Shown: positions 26,768 through 35,543, numbered from the stretch's first letter. The stretch is 64,000 nucleotides of DNA from Flavobacterium kingsejongi (GCF_003076475.1 NZ_CP020919.1:1178001-1242000); one strand, 5' to 3'. A program made the numbers and translations. The notes: generated by a model from the sequence alone, not told the origin.

Positions 26768-27766
26768 TTATAATTTTGCAGGTTCTACCCATTTAAAGAT
26801 GTGTGATTCCTGTGGGATAATGATTCGCTCTGAAATACGGGCCATACGAGCCGGAAGTTTCATCAGGTAATCCCGGGCTTTTTCGGCTTCATCTGTCAGG
26901 CCGGTGACTTTGGAAATCTCCCATTTGTCAATCAGCTTTTGCATGATATCGACATAATCATTAGCAGTATACACTCCAATTCGTTGTGCAGAATCTGAAA
27001 ATTGCTCGAAAGCACTGCTGATCTTTTCTCCGGATTCCCTTAGGAATTGTGCCGGCATAACAATCTTTTGCTTCATCATGTATTGAAAAGCAAGCATCAT
27101 TTCGCTCGGGTCAACCTGGAAAATACGCGTTACAAATTCGCTATAGGCATGGTGGTGACGCATTTCGTCTCCAGCAATCATACGACACATTTTAGACAAT
27201 TTATTATCACCAAATTTCTTGGCCAGTTGGGATACGCGGTTGTGGGAAACATAGGTAGCCAATTCCTGGAAACTGGTGTATACGAAGTTTTTATACGGAT
27301 CTCTTCCGGTTCCAATATCAAAACCGTCATTGATGAGGTGTTGGGTGGTCATTTCGATTTCGCGCATGTTGACACGCCCGGACAGATAAAGGTATTTATT
27401 CAGTAGATCCCCGTGACGGTTTTCTTCACCGGTCCATTGTCTTACCCATTTGGACCATCCGTTTCCTTTACCATCATTGTCATTTTGGTCTATTCCTTCT
27501 ACATCCATTAACCAGGATTCGTAAGTAGGCAAAGCCTCTTCGGTAATGGTATCTCCTACAAGCACTACCCAGAAATCATATGGCATTTCTTTGGCCAGTT
27601 CACGTAATTCTTTTACTTCGTCAAAAAAGGTATCCTTTTGCGAATCCGGCAAAAAATCCGTGGGCTGCCAAATTTTCTCAACAGGAATCAGGAATTGTTC
27701 GACAAAAGTGTCGACATTTTTTTCCAGAAACTGCATCACTTCCAGACGTACGTTTTTAATTGACAT
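26768..27766 (-). CDS. Acyl-ACP desaturase (soluble di-iron type)
   Basis: A 332-residue member of the plant-type stearoyl-ACP desaturase family. It introduces a cis double bond into acyl-ACP using O2 and a di-iron centre. The iron ligands are visible as EENRH (E114-H118) and DEMRHH (E201-H204), with E168 (SFQEL) and H175. It starts 4 nt after an acyltransferase gene, so the pair probably makes and installs unsaturated membrane acyl chains. Confidence 0.93.
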   Translation of the reverse strand: MSIKNVRLEVMQFLEKNVDTFVEQFLIPVEKIWQPTDFLPDSQKDTFFDEVKELRELAKEMPYDFWVVLVGDTITEEALPTYESWLMDVEGIDQNDNDGKGNGWSKWVRQWTGEENRHGDLLNKYLYLSGRVNMREIEMTTQHLINDGFDIGTGRDPYKNFVYTSFQELATYVSHNRVSQLAKKFGDNKLSKMCRMIAGDEMRHHHAYSEFVTRIFQVDPSEMMLAFQYMMKQKIVMPAQFLRESGEKISSAFEQFSDSAQRIGVYTANDYVDIMQKLIDKWEISKVTGLTDEAEKARDYLMKLPARMARISERIIIPQESHIFKWVEPAKL

Positions 27767-27770
27767 ATTG

Positions 27771-28511
27771 TTATTTTTGTATATTAATATCTTTGATGAC
27801 CGCGTTTTCGGTTCGTTCTAAAATTTCGCCGAAAGGTAGGTCTTTTATTGGAAAGGCTTCTTGTGTTTTGATGGTTAATCGGTTTCCAAGGCCGAGGGGG
27901 AACATACCCCAGCGTACCATTTTCCAGGAATTATTAATCGTTACAGGTACAATGTACGCAGAAGGAGCGTATTTACAAAGGATTTTAAGACCGCTTTCTG
28001 AAAAGCGTTTTGGGATCCCGGTCTTGCTTCGCGTCCCTTCCGGAAAGATTACTGCCGACCGTTTGTATAATTCGATGTATTCTGACATTCCTTTTATTGC
28101 GGGCAAAGCCTGTTTTGGATCTTTCCGGTCAATCAGCACCGAGCCTCCATGTTTTAAATTATAAGACACACTTGGTATGCCTTTTCCCAACTCTTTTTTG
28201 CTGATAAATTTCGGATGAAATTTCCGCATGAACCAGATCAGGGCGGGAATATCATATAAACTCTGATGATTGGCTACTATTATTAACGGAATCCCGGCAG
28301 GTACGGTTTCCAAATTTTCAACTTTATAGGTAGTACCGAGTAAATGCGTGGTGCGTACCAGGCAGAAATTCAGGTAATCTACACTTTTTTTATGTGCCTG
28401 ATAACCAAAGAGATTAAGGCATACCCATTGGATTGGATGAAATATCGCAAGGAAGGATCCAAAAACAAGGTAATAAATTACCGATATGGGATATGAAATT
28501 AACTTTTGCAT
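27771..28511 (-). CDS. 1-acyl-sn-glycerol-3-phosphate acyltransferase (second PlsC-like)
   Basis: A 246-residue membrane acyltransferase. It has the HX4D motif in NHQSLYDIP and the substrate motif FPEGTRS. Translation should start at ATG 28511 (MQKLISYP). An upstream TTG at 28532 is in frame, but it lies inside a -7 box (28530-28537) and so is probably not transcribed. It forms a two-gene operon with the acyl-ACP desaturase. Confidence 0.9.
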   Translation of the reverse strand: MQKLISYPISVIYYLVFGSFLAIFHPIQWVCLNLFGYQAHKKSVDYLNFCLVRTTHLLGTTYKVENLETVPAGIPLIIVANHQSLYDIPALIWFMRKFHPKFISKKELGKGIPSVSYNLKHGGSVLIDRKDPKQALPAIKGMSEYIELYKRSAVIFPEGTRSKTGIPKRFSESGLKILCKYAPSAYIVPVTINNSWKMVRWGMFPLGLGNRLTIKTQEAFPIKDLPFGEILERTENAVIKDINIQK

Positions 28512-28529
28512 GCGGGTTGAAATTATTTG

Positions 28530-28537
28530 CAAAAATA
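28530..28537 (-). promoter_or_regulatory. -7 box of the acyltransferase-desaturase operon
   Basis: Minus-strand TATTTTTG matches TAnnTTTG exactly, 18 nt before the ATG at 28511. It decides against the upstream TTG start. Confidence 0.5.
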
Positions 28538-28573
28538 GTAAAAACGTTGGTAAAATTTGCTATAATTTCTCAA

Positions 28574-28680
28574 TTAGCCCCGATGGTAGCGGCATCCTTT
28601 TCTTTTTGCTTCCAAAAGAAAAGATATAGCGGACAGCGGGACCGAAGTTTCTATAAAAACAGACTGGCCTGCTCCCTGAT
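28574..28680 (+). repeat. Structured intergenic repeat element, copy A
   Basis: It begins TTAGCCCCGATGG, continues GCGGCATCCTTTTC, a long A/T-type stem, GAAAAGATATAGCGG, then ACAGCGGGACC. The stem CTTTTCTTTTTG / CAAAAGAAAAG is almost perfect, and CCCG can pair with CGGG of the 3' block to close the structure. An inverted second copy lies at 58912-59031 with the same conserved blocks. It is probably a structured RNA or small repeat family of flavobacteria. The Flavo-1 RNA motif is one candidate identity, not checked here. Confidence 0.6.
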
Positions 28681-28712
28681 TTTTGTACTGTTTCTTAGAA
28701 ATAAAGCATAAA

Positions 28713-28742
28713 AAAATCCCGGGTTTTGAGGCCCGGGATTTA
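28713..28742 (-). terminator. Terminator of the M13 peptidase gene
   Basis: The stem AATCCCGGG / CCCGGGATT has an 8-nt loop and, on the minus strand, a T-run after it. It lies about 20 nt past the peptidase stop at 28763. Confidence 0.8.
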
Positions 28743-28762
28743 GTACTATTGTGATTGGATAA

Positions 28763-30823
28763 TTACCAGATTTTCACACGATTTTCAGGAGCGATATACA
28801 TTCCGTCTCCTTTTTTGATTGAAAAGGCATCGTAAAAAGCGTCAACATTTTGTAATGGCACATAGGCACGGTAGATTCCAGGGGAGTGTGGATCTGTTTT
28901 TACCTGATTTTTGATAGCCTCGTCACGTGCTTTTGTTCTCCAGATGGTTGCCCATGAAAGGAAAAAGCGTTGTTCCGGAGTATAGCCGTCAATTAATCCA
29001 GGGTTTCCGTTTTCTTTCAGGTACAATTGCAATCCGTCATAGGCTGCATTTACACCACCAAGGTCACCAATATTTTCTCCCAGTGTAAATTTACCATCTA
29101 CAAATGTTCCTGGAAGCGGTTGTAATTTGCTGTATTGGTCTGCTAAAGCAGTCCCTAATCCTGTAAATTGATCTAAGTCACTTTCAGACCACCAGTCTAC
29201 TAAATTTCCATTAGCATCATAACGCGCTCCGGAATCATCAAAACCGTGAGAGATTTCATGGCCGATTACTGCACCAATACCACCATAGTTTACCGCTTCA
29301 TCTGCACGATAATCATAGAAAGGAGGTTGCAGAATCGCTGCCGGGAATACGATTTCATTGTAGGATGGGTTGAAATAAGCATTGACCACTTGCGGTGCCA
29401 TAAACCATTCGTCTTTGTCTACCGGTTTGTTCAGTTTTGCTATATTTTCATCAAATCTCCATTTGGTTGCATTTTTCATGTTTTCAAACAGGGTACCGCC
29501 TTCTTCCGGGCTTTTGATTGTCAGGGCAGAATAATCTTTCCATTTATCAGGGTAACCAATTTTGATTTTTGATTTGTGCAGTTTCTCGATTGCTTTTTGT
29601 TTGGTTTCTTTCGTCATCCAAGGCAATCTGTTGATTCTGTTTTCAAAAGCCAGGAATACATTTTTGATCATTTTTTCTGCTTTCTCTTTGGCTTCGGCAG
29701 GAAATTTTTTCTCAACATATAATTTACCCAATGCTTCTCCAACAGTTCCATTCACAGTCTGAAGTGCATTTTCTTCTCTTGGTTTCTGCTTGATAGCACC
29801 ACCTAAGGTTTTACTGTAAAAATCCCAGTTGGTTTTTTCAATACTGGTTGTAAGTGTATTGGCAGATTCGTTAATTAATAACCAACGCATGTAAGCTTTC
29901 CACTCTTCTACATTGTTCTTTTTCAGGATTTCCTGTAAAGCGGTCATGTATTTTGGCTCTGATACTACAATTGTAGACACATTTTTGATCCCTACACCGC
30001 TTAAATAAGCATTCCAGTCGATAATCGGAGTCAGTTTCTGTAATTCAGCAACGGTCATCGGATTGTATGATTTTCGGCTGTCTCTGCTTTCTACACGGTC
30101 CATTCTTGGTTTGGCCATAGAAGTTTCAAACGCAAGGATCCCTTGTGCATGTTTTTTAGCTTCTGCTGGTTTTTCACCAAGGTATTCCAACATTTTAGCT
30201 ACGTGTAGTACGTATTTTTCGCGTTTTTCTTTGGAGTCAGCATCATCAGAAACATAATAATCACGGTCTGGAAGCCCTAAGCTACCAGGTGCCAGTGTTA
30301 CCACATTTTTGTTACTATCTTTTTCATCAGCCCCTACATATACACCAAAAAAGCCTAAACCTCCATAAGGTTCCATTTCGGTAAGGAGTTTTTGAAGATC
30401 AGCCACATTTTTAACGGCATTGATTTTTTTGAGATATGGTTTTAATGGTGCAATTCCCTGTTTGTTCCTTGCAACAGTATCCATAATAGTTTTGTACAGG
30501 TTCACTGCTTTCCCCTGATCAGTATTGGACTTGTATTTTGCATCTTTACTGGCTTCGTTCAGGATGGCTAAAGCATCTCTGTCGGTTTTTTGGCGCAGCT
30601 CGTCAAAACTTCCCCAACGGGTTCTGTCATTTGGAATCTGAGTAGCATCCAGCCATTTTCCGTTTACAAAACGAAAGAAATCATCATTTGGTTTTACCGA
30701 TTTATCCATATAGGAAGTATTAATTCCGATAGGCTCGCCCTTTTGGCTGTTTTGGGCAGAAATACTATTGGCAACAACTAATGACAACATTGTTGCGAAT
30801 AATGTTTTTTTATCCATTTTCAT
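28763..30823 (-). CDS. M13-family zinc metallopeptidase (neprilysin/PepO type)
   Basis: A 686-residue secreted endopeptidase with a signal peptide ending at about SISAQ (residue 23). The large N-terminal domain starts DKSVKPNDDFFRFVNGKWLD. The catalytic part has NAYFNPSYNEIVFPAAILQPPF, the zinc motif HEISH (about residue 523) and the third ligand in ENIGDLGG. It ends with a C-terminal W two residues after the K, close to the family C-xx-W. It probably trims peptides in the periplasm. Confidence 0.96.
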   Translation of the reverse strand: MKMDKKTLFATMLSLVVANSISAQNSQKGEPIGINTSYMDKSVKPNDDFFRFVNGKWLDATQIPNDRTRWGSFDELRQKTDRDALAILNEASKDAKYKSNTDQGKAVNLYKTIMDTVARNKQGIAPLKPYLKKINAVKNVADLQKLLTEMEPYGGLGFFGVYVGADEKDSNKNVVTLAPGSLGLPDRDYYVSDDADSKEKREKYVLHVAKMLEYLGEKPAEAKKHAQGILAFETSMAKPRMDRVESRDSRKSYNPMTVAELQKLTPIIDWNAYLSGVGIKNVSTIVVSEPKYMTALQEILKKNNVEEWKAYMRWLLINESANTLTTSIEKTNWDFYSKTLGGAIKQKPREENALQTVNGTVGEALGKLYVEKKFPAEAKEKAEKMIKNVFLAFENRINRLPWMTKETKQKAIEKLHKSKIKIGYPDKWKDYSALTIKSPEEGGTLFENMKNATKWRFDENIAKLNKPVDKDEWFMAPQVVNAYFNPSYNEIVFPAAILQPPFYDYRADEAVNYGGIGAVIGHEISHGFDDSGARYDANGNLVDWWSESDLDQFTGLGTALADQYSKLQPLPGTFVDGKFTLGENIGDLGGVNAAYDGLQLYLKENGNPGLIDGYTPEQRFFLSWATIWRTKARDEAIKNQVKTDPHSPGIYRAYVPLQNVDAFYDAFSIKKGDGMYIAPENRVKIW

Positions 30824-30847
30824 TCTGTATTTTTAAAGATTACCCAA

Positions 30848-30855
30848 CAAAAATA
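30848..30855 (-). promoter_or_regulatory. -7 box of the M13 peptidase gene
   Basis: Minus-strand TATTTTTG matches TAnnTTTG, 24 nt before the ATG at 30823. No TTG is visible at the expected distance. Confidence 0.4.
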
Positions 30856-30970
30856 TCAATTTAATGCATAGTAATGATTTTTAAGTATGTTAAATACGGA
30901 TCGGTTAACAGATTTTAAGTTTTAACAGTCAATTATAAATCTCATTCTTAGGCGCTGCGTTTATCTTTTG

Positions 30971-30978
30971 TATTTTTG
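30971..30978 (+). promoter_or_regulatory. -7 box of the SCO1 gene
   Basis: TATTTTTG is an exact TAnnTTTG located 16 nt before ATG 30995. An upstream in-frame TTG at 30968 overlaps the box and cannot be the start. Confidence 0.5.
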
Positions 30979-30994
30979 CAGCAAATTCTATAGT

Positions 30995-31657
30995 ATGCAT
31001 TTCTTCAGGAGGTACCGCTTTTTCTTTATCGTATTATTCGTTCTATCGGCTATAATTATTACGTTATTCTATAACGTACTGGACCAGCCGAAAAGACTGA
31101 AAATTTACAGTCCTTCTGATGTGAATCCGGAAATGGTGGACAGTTCGATTTCTTTTATCCGTAAAGACCATCATATTGAAGATTTTTCGTTTACCAATCA
31201 GAACGGTAAGACAATTACCCAGGATGATTATGCCGGAAAAATATATGTTGCCGATTTTTTCTTCACCACCTGCCAGACCATTTGCCCAATCATGACGGAT
31301 AATATGGTATGGCTTCAGGAACAGATAAAAGACAATCCAAAAGTGATGCTGCTGTCACATTCCGTTACTCCCGATACCGATACTCCGGAAGTATTAAAAG
31401 CGTATGCCCTGAAAAAAGGGGTTTTGGACGCCAAATGGAATTTGGTCACCGGTACTAAAAAAGATATTTATGGGATTGCCAGGAAATCGTATCTCGCTGT
31501 TAAAACCGGAAAACCGGAGGAAATGTACGATATGGTACATACCGAAAACTTTATATTAGTGGATAGCAAACGCAGGATTCGTGGCTTTTATGACGGAACC
31601 AAAATGGAAGACATGAAAAAACTGGTAGGCGATATCAAAATTTTATCGGAGGATTAG
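30995..31657 (+). CDS. SCO1/SenC-family copper chaperone
   Basis: A 220-residue membrane-anchored thioredoxin-fold protein (helix at about 8-27) facing the periplasm. It delivers copper to the CuA site of cytochrome c oxidase or keeps its cysteines reduced. The copper ligands C93-x3-C97 (TTCQTICP) and the later histidine in VHTENFILVD are all present. No oxidase gene is near. The start at 30995 is fixed by the promoter just upstream. Confidence 0.95.
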   Translation: MHFFRRYRFFFIVLFVLSAIIITLFYNVLDQPKRLKIYSPSDVNPEMVDSSISFIRKDHHIEDFSFTNQNGKTITQDDYAGKIYVADFFFTTCQTICPIMTDNMVWLQEQIKDNPKVMLLSHSVTPDTDTPEVLKAYALKKGVLDAKWNLVTGTKKDIYGIARKSYLAVKTGKPEEMYDMVHTENFILVDSKRRIRGFYDGTKMEDMKKLVGDIKILSED

Positions 31658-31661
31658 TATT

Positions 31662-32273
31662 TTATTTTAGATCATAATCGAAGCTGGTATTGTACTTGGT
31701 TTTGAGTCTCCATTTTGAATAGTCAATGTGTGGCAGTCCAATACTTTTGCGCAATGAATCCAGTTTTTTAGGATATTGTAAAGGCATTAGTTCTTTATAG
31801 TTTTTATTCATGGTGCCATAGAGCTGTGTTTCCGCTCCATAACTCAGCATCAGTTTATCAAAAGGTCCTGCGTAAATATAAGGTGGACAATCGCCATTGA
31901 TCACATACTGTTTTAATTTAGATAAAAGCTCTTCTTGTAATTGTATAGGATCTGCATGCAAAAAGAGGGCATTTAAATTTACATTTTTTTGATTTAGGGA
32001 ATAGCTGCCTATTTTCTTACGGCTCGGATATCCTTTTTCGGATAAAATCATTTGTAGTTTTTGGCGATTGATACGGTCTACTTTTTTCATAGTATCCATA
32101 TTAAAGACGCTTGCAATTCGGCATTCTTTATCTTGTGCTAACATTATTTCAACAGTAAGGCGTAATTCCAAATCCAGACTATTGCGGTACTCCTCATATA
32201 GTTGTGCGATATCAGCATCACTGAATTTACTTAAAACCAAAGCCCTGTTGAGCAATTGTGATTGATTAAACAA
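31662..32273 (-). CDS. DUF6624-like protein, possibly lacking its N-terminus
   Basis: A 203-residue frame that can only begin at TTG 32273, because an in-frame TAA lies four codons upstream. The C-terminal half has the pattern ALFLHADPIQLQEELLSKL...ETQLYGT, which resembles DUF6624 proteins. Function is unknown. Those relatives usually have a signal peptide and this one has none, so the 5' end may be lost or the start may be atypical. It is convergent with the SCO1 gene, with 4 nt between the stops. Confidence 0.6.
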   Translation of the reverse strand: MFNQSQLLNRALVLSKFSDADIAQLYEEYRNSLDLELRLTVEIMLAQDKECRIASVFNMDTMKKVDRINRQKLQMILSEKGYPSRKKIGSYSLNQKNVNLNALFLHADPIQLQEELLSKLKQYVINGDCPPYIYAGPFDKLMLSYGAETQLYGTMNKNYKELMPLQYPKKLDSLRKSIGLPHIDYSKWRLKTKYNTSFDYDLK

Positions 32274-32452
32274 CCATTGTTTTTAGAGGACTGAAAGTAA
32301 AGAAAATCGAAAATAATTCTAAAAAACAGCTGCAGTTTTTATGTTCCTGCTTAAAATCCTGCGAATGAATGCCATTTGTATTTAAAAGATAAAAAAAATA
32401 CTCATTTACCAGAAGTGAATAACGCTGTGGCTATAACCAATCAACAGGACAA

Positions 32453-32487
32453 TTGTATGCTATTCTCCATAATAATCGCTACTTTTG
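32453..32487 (+). promoter_or_regulatory. feoAB promoter
   Basis: TACTTTTG at 32480-32487 is an exact TAnnTTTG box. A TTG lies 24 bp upstream at 32453-32455. The predicted transcript start falls just before the TCTAAATAA box. Confidence 0.55.
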
Positions 32488-32495
32488 TAATCTGA

Positions 32496-32510
32496 ATTCA
32501 ATCTAAATAA
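32496..32510. promoter_or_regulatory. Candidate iron operator at feoA
   Basis: ATTCAATCTAAATAA begins 9 nt after the -7 box, over the expected transcript start. It differs at one base from the box at 42590-42604 before the siderophore receptor and shares TCTAAATAA with the palindrome at 19614-19633. Confidence 0.5.
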
Positions 32511-32513
32511 GCT

Positions 32514-32756
32514 TTGAGAACTACAATAGCTCAATTAAAGAAAGGCGATAAAGCCATTATTAAAGAATTTGACCTCAACAATATTCCGCTGAAATTATTG
32601 GAAATGGGATGTCTTCCGGGTAACACTGTGGAATTAATCCAAACAGCTCCATTCGGTGATCCTCTTTATTTAAATGTAAATGACAGCCATCTGGCAATCC
32701 GGTTGGAAACGGCGAACGAAATTGAAGTTGAAATCCAAACCCGAAATGCGCAGTAA
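32514..32756 (+). CDS. feoA: Ferrous iron transport protein A
   Basis: An 80-residue SH3-like FeoA domain that assists FeoB. It begins with TTG; no ATG exists before residue 30, and the promoter leaves a leader of about 20 nt. Typical blocks are LKKGDKAIIKEF, LLEMGCLPGNTVELIQTAPFGDPLYL and SHLAIRLETANEIEV. The stop shares one base with the feoB ATG (TAATG), so translation is coupled. Confidence 0.95.
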   Translation: MRTTIAQLKKGDKAIIKEFDLNNIPLKLLEMGCLPGNTVELIQTAPFGDPLYLNVNDSHLAIRLETANEIEVEIQTRNAQ

Positions 32757-34858
32757 TGAGTCATAAAACGATCAAAATAGCTTTAATAGGAAATCCGAAT
32801 ACCGGTAAAACGTCAGTCTTTAACCAATTGACCGGATTAAACCAAAAAGTAGGGAATTATCCTGGAATCACTGTAGAAAAAAAACAAGGCTCCGCTAAGC
32901 TTCCCGACAATCACAGGGGAATTATTATCGATTTGCCAGGAACCTATAGCCTGAATGCAAGTTCACTGGATGAAAATGTTGCGGTAGAATTGCTCCTGAA
33001 TAAAAATGATAAAGACTTTCCGGATGTTGCTGTAGTCGTTACTGATGTAGAAAATCTGAAGCGGAATCTGCTATTGTTTACGCAAATTAAGGATTTGGAA
33101 ATCCCGACAATCCTTGTGATTAATATGTCGGATCGGATGGAATACAAAGGGATTTCATTAGATATCCCGTATTTAGAGGAACATTTAAAAACGAAAATAG
33201 CACTGGTAAGTTCCCGTAAAGGACATGGGATAGAAGCGTTGAGAGCGTTGATTGTAAACTATAAATCCCTCTCTTCGGAATCCTGCCTCCACGCTTCCAC
33301 GATTGATGTAGATTATTTTAACAGCCTTCGGCAGGCATTCCCAGGTCAGTTGTTATATAAATTATGGCTGGTGATTACACAGGATGTCAATTTTTCCAAC
33401 CTGCCACGGATTGAAGTTGAAAATCATTCTTTTGCCAAGACCAAACCGGAACTGAAAAGGCTGCAACAGAAAGAAACAATAAAGCGCTACCAGTTCATTA
33501 ATGATGTCCTGAAAGTAGGTTATACTGTTGATGCTACGGTCGCAAAAGATCTTCGTAGCAGGCTTGACCGTGTATTGACGCATAAAGTATTTGGTTACCT
33601 GATTTTCTTCGGGATATTACTCCTGATTTTCCAGGCGATTTTTGACTGGTCGAGTGTCCCGATGGATTTCATTGATGGCGCATTTACCGATCTGAGTGCG
33701 TATGCCAATGAACACTTGCCGCCAGGCGTTTTTACGAATCTGATCAGCCAGGGAATTATTCCGGGTATCGGGGGTATTGTAATTTTTATTCCCCAGATTG
33801 CCATATTGTTCCTCTTTATATCGGTACTTGAAGAGAGTGGTTATATGAGCCGGGTGGTGTTCCTGATGGACAAAATCATGCGCAAATTTGGACTGAGTGG
33901 TAAAAGTATTGTACCGTTAATTTCGGGTACGGCCTGTGCTATTCCGGCAATTATGGCGACACGAAATATCGAAAACTGGAAGGAACGCCTGATCACCATA
34001 CTGGTTACGCCATTTACGACCTGCTCCGCACGGCTTCCGGTGTATACGATTATTATTTCATTGGTAATCCCCAACGAAAAAGTATTAGGCATCTTCAATA
34101 TGCAGGGATTGACATTGATGCTGTTGTACCTCCTTGGGTTTACCGCGGCTATTGTTTCTGCCTATATTTTAAATAAGATCCTCAAAATAAAGGCAAAAAC
34201 CTTTTTTGTGATTGAAATGCCCAATTATAAACTGCCACTATCCAAAAATGTTCTTTATAATGTGATTGAAAAAACCAAAGCATTTGTTTTTGGTGCGGGT
34301 AAAATTATATTAGCCATCTCAATTATATTATGGTTTTTGGCTTCTTATGGCCCGGGCAGGAATTTTACCCATGCCGAAGAAATCGTGACAGCACAGCATA
34401 CTGAAGCACCAATTTCCGACCATGATCTTGAAAATGAGATCGCATCATTTAAACTTGAAAATTCGTACATCGGATTGTTAGGCAGGGGAATCGAGCCGGT
34501 CATCAAACCATTAGGATATGATTGGAAAATAGGGATTGCAATCATTAGTTCTTTTGCTGCACGGGAAGTTTTTGTAGGTACGCTGGCAACCATTTATAGT
34601 GTAGGCGATAGTGAAAACGAAACGACGATCAAGAATAAAATGGCAGCTGAAATTCATCCGGATACCGGTGAAAAAGTATTCAATCTGGCTGCAGGGGTTT
34701 CATTATTGCTTTTTTATGCTTTTGCATTGCAATGTGCCAGTACGCTGGCCATAACCAAAAAGGAAACCAACAGCTGGAAATGGCCGATGATACAGTTGTT
34801 TTCCATGAGTGGCTTTGCCTATCTGACCGCCTTTATAGCCTATCAGATTTTAAAATAA
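32756..34858 (+). CDS. feoB: Ferrous iron transporter B
   Basis: A 700-residue Fe2+ permease of the inner membrane. The N-terminal G domain has the P-loop GNPNTGKTS (12-20) and LPGTYSL in switch II, with the GTP-base motif NMSD. A helical spacer follows, then Gate domains with about eight to ten membrane helices, including SGTACAIPAIMATRNI and TPFTTCSARLPVY with the conserved cysteines. It is followed within 6 nt by a tiny cysteine-rich membrane protein. Confidence 0.97.
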   Translation: MSHKTIKIALIGNPNTGKTSVFNQLTGLNQKVGNYPGITVEKKQGSAKLPDNHRGIIIDLPGTYSLNASSLDENVAVELLLNKNDKDFPDVAVVVTDVENLKRNLLLFTQIKDLEIPTILVINMSDRMEYKGISLDIPYLEEHLKTKIALVSSRKGHGIEALRALIVNYKSLSSESCLHASTIDVDYFNSLRQAFPGQLLYKLWLVITQDVNFSNLPRIEVENHSFAKTKPELKRLQQKETIKRYQFINDVLKVGYTVDATVAKDLRSRLDRVLTHKVFGYLIFFGILLLIFQAIFDWSSVPMDFIDGAFTDLSAYANEHLPPGVFTNLISQGIIPGIGGIVIFIPQIAILFLFISVLEESGYMSRVVFLMDKIMRKFGLSGKSIVPLISGTACAIPAIMATRNIENWKERLITILVTPFTTCSARLPVYTIIISLVIPNEKVLGIFNMQGLTLMLLYLLGFTAAIVSAYILNKILKIKAKTFFVIEMPNYKLPLSKNVLYNVIEKTKAFVFGAGKIILAISIILWFLASYGPGRNFTHAEEIVTAQHTEAPISDHDLENEIASFKLENSYIGLLGRGIEPVIKPLGYDWKIGIAIISSFAAREVFVGTLATIYSVGDSENETTIKNKMAAEIHPDTGEKVFNLAAGVSLLLFYAFALQCASTLAITKKETNSWKWPMIQLFSMSGFAYLTAFIAYQILK

Positions 34859-34864
34859 TAAGTT

Positions 34865-34987
34865 ATGATACAGGAAGTATTAGTTGTCTTGGCATTAGTA
34901 ATTGCCGTAGGCTTTTTGGTAAAGAAATTCTTTTTCAAAAAGAAAAAGTCCGGAGATTGCGGAGAAGACAATTGTGGATGTCACTAA
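34865..34987 (+). CDS. FeoB-associated cysteine-rich membrane microprotein
   Basis: A 40-residue protein starting at ATG 34865, 6 nt after the feoB stop. Residues 4-19 form one hydrophobic helix. A lysine-rich stretch (KKFFFKKKK) follows, and the tail is DCGEDNCGCH with cysteines 32, 37 and 39 and a terminal histidine. This layout matches the FeoB-associated Cys-rich protein family (FeoC-like in position). It may dock on FeoB or bind metal. The role is inferred from position and family resemblance. Confidence 0.85.
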   Translation: MIQEVLVVLALVIAVGFLVKKFFFKKKKSGDCGEDNCGCH

Positions 34988-35021
34988 TTGCTTTCTCCGA
35001 ATAGTCTCAATGGTGTAAATT

Positions 35022-35543
35022 TTACTTCTTTTTTAGGATAAAAGCGGCTTCAATAGCTTTGCTTTGTTTTTCTGAAACGGTAGCCGTTCTTTTTAGTTTG
35101 CCAATGAATTCAGCTACTTCTTCAGGTGTAGCCGGGCAACCCAGATTTTCTCCTTTGCTGTTAAAAGCATTTTCCAGCGGTTTCCCATTCTCATCATAAA
35201 TAATCCAAAAAGGGATTCCCACATTTTCCGCTTTGAATTCTTTCAGGATAGTTTCGGCTCCCGGGTTTTCCAATTTTTTGTTTTGTTTGGATTCCTGAAC
35301 AACAAGATGGGTGATGACATAATTCTTTTCAAAAAACGTTTTATTGGCAGCGCTGTACATATTGCTTTCCATCTTTTTGCACCAACTGCACCAGGAGGCA
35401 TGGAAGAGTACGAATACTTTTTTGTGTTCTTTTTTGGCTTGGTGTACCGCTTTTTCTAAAATTACAGAAGCGTGTTCCTGTGCTTTTAATTGGGAAAAGC
35501 TCCCGATCAGGAAGAGGCAAAGCACTATTGTTTTTAATTTCAT
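35022..35543 (-). CDS. Secreted thioredoxin-fold protein with CSWC site
   Basis: 173 residues from ATG 35543 (MKLKTIVLCLFL), which gives a clean signal peptide ending at KAQ. An upstream in-frame TTG would bury it. The thioredoxin-like domain has FHASWCSWCKKMES with C52 and C55 and GIPFWIIYDENGK with the cis-Pro. It resembles the DUF255/DsbD-gamma type of envelope thiol reductases. It is convergent with feoB and its small partner. The partner protein is unknown. Confidence 0.88.
   Translation of the reverse strand: MKLKTIVLCLFLIGSFSQLKAQEHASVILEKAVHQAKKEHKKVFVLFHASWCSWCKKMESNMYSAANKTFFEKNYVITHLVVQESKQNKKLENPGAETILKEFKAENVGIPFWIIYDENGKPLENAFNSKGENLGCPATPEEVAEFIGKLKRTATVSEKQSKAIEAAFILKKK

Noticed and set aside
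28433..28711. 92-codon plus-strand open frame
   Set aside because: It crosses the start of an acyltransferase gene and the structured repeat copy A; no protein similarity is visible.
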